Both the position numbers and the translations under genes were made by a program. The notes below the pieces were generated by a model, which made no database searches, was not told the DNA's origin, and saw only the letters and a program-made list of their open reading frames with translations. Below, one piece after another: positions 14,101 through 15,254 of a stretch of 15,254 bases of DNA (position 1 is the stretch's first letter; every line of letters starts with the position of its first letter). The stretch spans positions 1 to 15,254 of the forward strand of contig CABUAP010000014.1 in assembly GCA_902489675.1 (NCBI GenBank). The letters are read 5' to 3'. This DNA is from an uncultured Azospirillum sp. (GTDB lineage Bacteria; Pseudomonadota; Alphaproteobacteria; RF32; CAG-239).

Positions 14101-15254
14101 GCAAGGTTCAAAGCGACGGTACGATTGTCGATAATGACGGTCAGGTGATCGGTATTGCCGGTGAGAAACGCAAATTGGTTTATGATAAAAACAATAAAGT
14201 TGTCGGCTATGTCGATGCTAAAGGAAAAGTTGTCGACTTTAACGGCAATGTGATCGGCGAAGCGGTTGAAGGCGGAGAAATTGTTGATGCCCGGGGTAAT
14301 GTGATCGGGCAGTTGAACAAAGACGGTTCGGCAATCAGTCTGGACGGCTCGGTCATCGGCAACACCAAATTAAACTGGTATGAAAAACCGCAGCCTTCTC
14401 AACATCCTGATTTGCCGGAAGTCGGCGCGCGCGAAGTTACCGATGTCGGACAATTTAAGCGTTCGCTGAATATTGCCTTAACGCCGGATGGCGAATATCT
14501 GGGCGATATTATGGAAAACGGCAACGTTGTTGATAAAAAAGGAACGGTTATCGGCAAACTCTTGCCCGATGGGCTGGTGGTAGACCGAGAAGGTTCTTTG
14601 ATCGGTATTGAAGAAGCTGCCAAAAAATCTGATACCGGTGAAATGTTTGTTCCGGCCGGAACCTTTGGACAAGGCGGCGCATACGGTACCGGCAGCGGCG
14701 GCGGCAACCTGGGACCCGGCGGCGGCTTTGGTCCGGGCGAACGCTATGATCCTCAGCGTTCGGCTGCTTTGCAGACGGCTCAAAATGAACGGCGGCAGGG
14801 AATGTATGTCGGAAAGATCAGTTCCAATATCCGCAAAGAAGCTTTTGACGGCTATCAGAAAGATTGGCAAGAGCAGGGTATTGATAAAGTTATTTCCTCC
14901 TGGCGGGTTGACATGAGCGAGATGATTCTGGCCGATAAGCCGATTCCGGCAGTTATTGCCCGTTCGATTGATACGCAAAACCCGGTTCCGATTACGGCTT
15001 TTGTTGAGCGCAATGTTTATGCCGAAGACGGAAGAAATATCGTTATCCCGGCCGGCAGCCGCTTGATGGGTGAATTGGGCGGAACATCCGGCGGCGGTAC
15101 CGAAACATCATCTGAATCGGCGCGTATTACCATCGTCTGGCAGCGCCTGATCCGTCCTGACGGCGTCTTGTTTACCTTCCAGGGTGAAACCGGTGATGCT
15201 CAGGGGCGCGGCGGCGCATTGGGCTATGTTGATCAGCAGCTCGGCAAAAAATAC
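11175..15254 (+). CDS. virB10: Secreted giant repeat protein with VirB10/TrbI C-terminal domain, 3' end outside window
   Basis: The frame stays open from TTG 11175 to the right edge, giving 1,360 visible residues. It begins with a Sec signal peptide: a basic N-region, a hydrophobic core, and the site A29-S30-A31 before Q32. A normal VirB10 instead has an uncleaved inner-membrane anchor, so this product should be wholly periplasmic and outer-membrane. Residues 34-1144 are the 17-residue repeats, about 65 units and mostly diverged. A Gly-rich linker follows at about 1162-1195, then a helical stretch at about 1205-1245. From about 1256 the TrbI/VirB10 domain is clear: IPAVIARSIDTQNPVPITAF, VYAEDGRNIVIPAGSRLMGE, ITIVWQRLIRPDG and the start of the GALGYVDQQ region. 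In VirB10 this domain forms the outer-membrane ring and pore; its helical antenna lies past the edge. The TAA of the upstream gene is only two bases away. Confidence 0.93.
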   Translation, partial: MKLELGKILMSSAKNAAMVWCLAFSISAASAQEITAIDFNGDLIGKVIPDGKVVSFENQLIGNITADSLIVNFDGSLIGGVVPKGIAIGNDNRLLGKVNNDGTVRLATGKIVGKVLPNGLVVDDRFSVLGAVLFPGLVYSDSGETVGRLTGDGLYSNLQGQNIGFISPDGYAYRRVGNDYVIDGRLISSKMVIDAAGKFIGSIAPGGKVTDFEGKAIGLIKANGFVYDNQDKIIGRIVRSGYAFDNSGKYIGFVTYNGEVVAQNKVIGHLLADGTIGDAKGEIIGYMADIASTVTDAAGKYVGRIMPEGRIAKARNFVGSMGPRGAVFGADGVEIGRLAVTGPVFDYRGTLKGHALKNGQVILLGGTPVGTVYGSRASDYNGRSIGMTLEPRLVVNSLNQVLGVSGIGSAFNNGEEKKFISPFGYVYTADGGIDGNLLPLGGIYNLSGKSVAFIYPNGEMVNNNAVVGGRLTQYGYSVDEKNLVLGKNIDVSYAVDDRGNSLGILADGNMLLDKSLKPIGKVLPDNEVVSDLNNMNALMPVIGKADNRVLALGFQGKFIGYVDGSGVIRDLGASVVGKAGAGGVVFDNGGLAVGGVAGYMPVIDEQCEFVGVTAAQGEVRNYREVNMGRLLPNGQVFSVNNAIIGHAVVPGTVIDFSGNSIGTIASNGKVLNYANQNLGCINRRGLLLNGKGAVLGKRAEIAPVMNFNNVITGRSTLDGTVINGQNTVIGYVRPDDSVSSKTGLPTGILFKYRFAFDNGNKLIGTINDKAEVINSRGEKVGMVDFDGYVVNNSEKTGYALYDMYIYDNNDMVSGYIAADGQILSLSNQNIGTLTKGFMVNKDGRVLGRGSRDFHIRDNLNAIIGELRLDGRVLNADNELVGTLGASGDIISAGGEVVARARPLQFYEAVKRQPIYDKDGNIIGYVSPQLQAVDNKGRVIGRISAEEQQLAMSADGKVLGHIDGNGNVLDRNGNVIGKVQSDGTIVDNDGQVIGIAGEKRKLVYDKNNKVVGYVDAKGKVVDFNGNVIGEAVEGGEIVDARGNVIGQLNKDGSAISLDGSVIGNTKLNWYEKPQPSQHPDLPEVGAREVTDVGQFKRSLNIALTPDGEYLGDIMENGNVVDKKGTVIGKLLPDGLVVDREGSLIGIEEAAKKSDTGEMFVPAGTFGQGGAYGTGSGGGNLGPGGGFGPGERYDPQRSAALQTAQNERRQGMYVGKISSNIRKEAFDGYQKDWQEQGIDKVISSWRVDMSEMILADKPIPAVIARSIDTQNPVPITAFVERNVYAEDGRNIVIPAGSRLMGELGGTSGGGTETSSESARITIVWQRLIRPDGVLFTFQGETGDAQGRGGALGYVDQQLGKKY
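11274..14607 (+). repeat. In-frame 17-aa repeat tract of the TrbI-domain protein
   Basis: This is the same repeat family as in the upstream gene, but mostly degenerate: the IG core and a DG or NG about seven residues later are kept while the rest varies. Toward the TrbI end (about 13910-14340) units return close to consensus, with GGCAATGTGATCGG again exact at 14088 and 14244. A 27-base identity links 13920-13946 to 8710-8736 in the upstream gene. Confidence 0.93.

Noticed and set aside
7771..14607. Repeats as EF-hand, RTX, RHS/YD or MORN repeats
   Set aside because: The unit lacks the DxDxDG loop with distal Glu of EF-hands, the GGxGxD nonapeptide of RTX, the YDxxGR/L spacing of RHS and the YxGxW core of MORN.

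Overview
This window is a single-strand (+) block of a type IV secretion system (T4SS) from a Gram-negative bacterium. It reads, in order: the 3' part of a giant coiled-coil protein, a VirB8-like protein, a small lipoprotein in the VirB7 slot, a second VirB8-like protein, a VirB9-like protein, a giant repeat protein with an inner-membrane anchor, and a second giant repeat protein that ends in a VirB10/TrbI domain and runs off the right edge. The order matches the canonical virB6-7-8-9-10 core. Spacing is very tight, with an ATGA overlap between virB9 and the next gene and gaps of 2 to 14 bases elsewhere. The one exception is a 117-base AT-rich gap at 4410-4526. An alphaproteobacterial source is my inference. 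It rests on the duplicated virB8, as in the Rickettsiales rvh system, and on the Cys-paired SPOR domain style; no rRNA or marker gene is present to prove it.

Region 1-3637 is the C-terminal part of a very large, mostly helical protein with paired cysteines. Its start lies left of the window. Its position suggests a VirB6-associated or VirB6-extension protein, but no VirB6 membrane core is visible. Region 3651-7105 encodes the recognisable core: two diverged VirB8 paralogues, both with one membrane segment and the C-terminal NPxG motif, flanking a 62-residue lipoprotein, then a VirB9 carrying an extra C-terminal SPOR (peptidoglycan-binding) domain.

Region 7102-15254 is the most unusual part. 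Where one virB10 gene is expected there are two adjacent genes, each over 1,350 residues in this window and each made mostly of the same roughly 17-residue repeat (pattern xVVDxDGNVIGxVxxDG). The first (1,356 aa) has the VirB10-type N-terminal inner-membrane anchor and an Ig-like ASH domain, but no TrbI domain. The second has a cleavable Sec signal peptide instead of an anchor, and ends in the TrbI domain that forms the outer-membrane pore in this family. By sequence this looks like a VirB10 divided into an inner-membrane half and an outer-membrane half, joined functionally by over 2,200 residues of shared repeats. Part of the first repeat tract (8383-9177) is a perfectly phased array of five 159-bp modules, so length variation by recombination is plausible, as known for the unrelated repeats of Helicobacter CagY.

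Together the genes would build the envelope-spanning core of one T4SS: VirB8 proteins on the inner membrane, lipoprotein plus VirB9 plus VirB10 C-terminal domain at the outer membrane, and a long repeat rod or sheath between them, with SPOR-mediated contact to peptidoglycan. No ATPase, pilin, coupling protein, relaxase, effector, RNA gene, insertion sequence or CRISPR array is visible.
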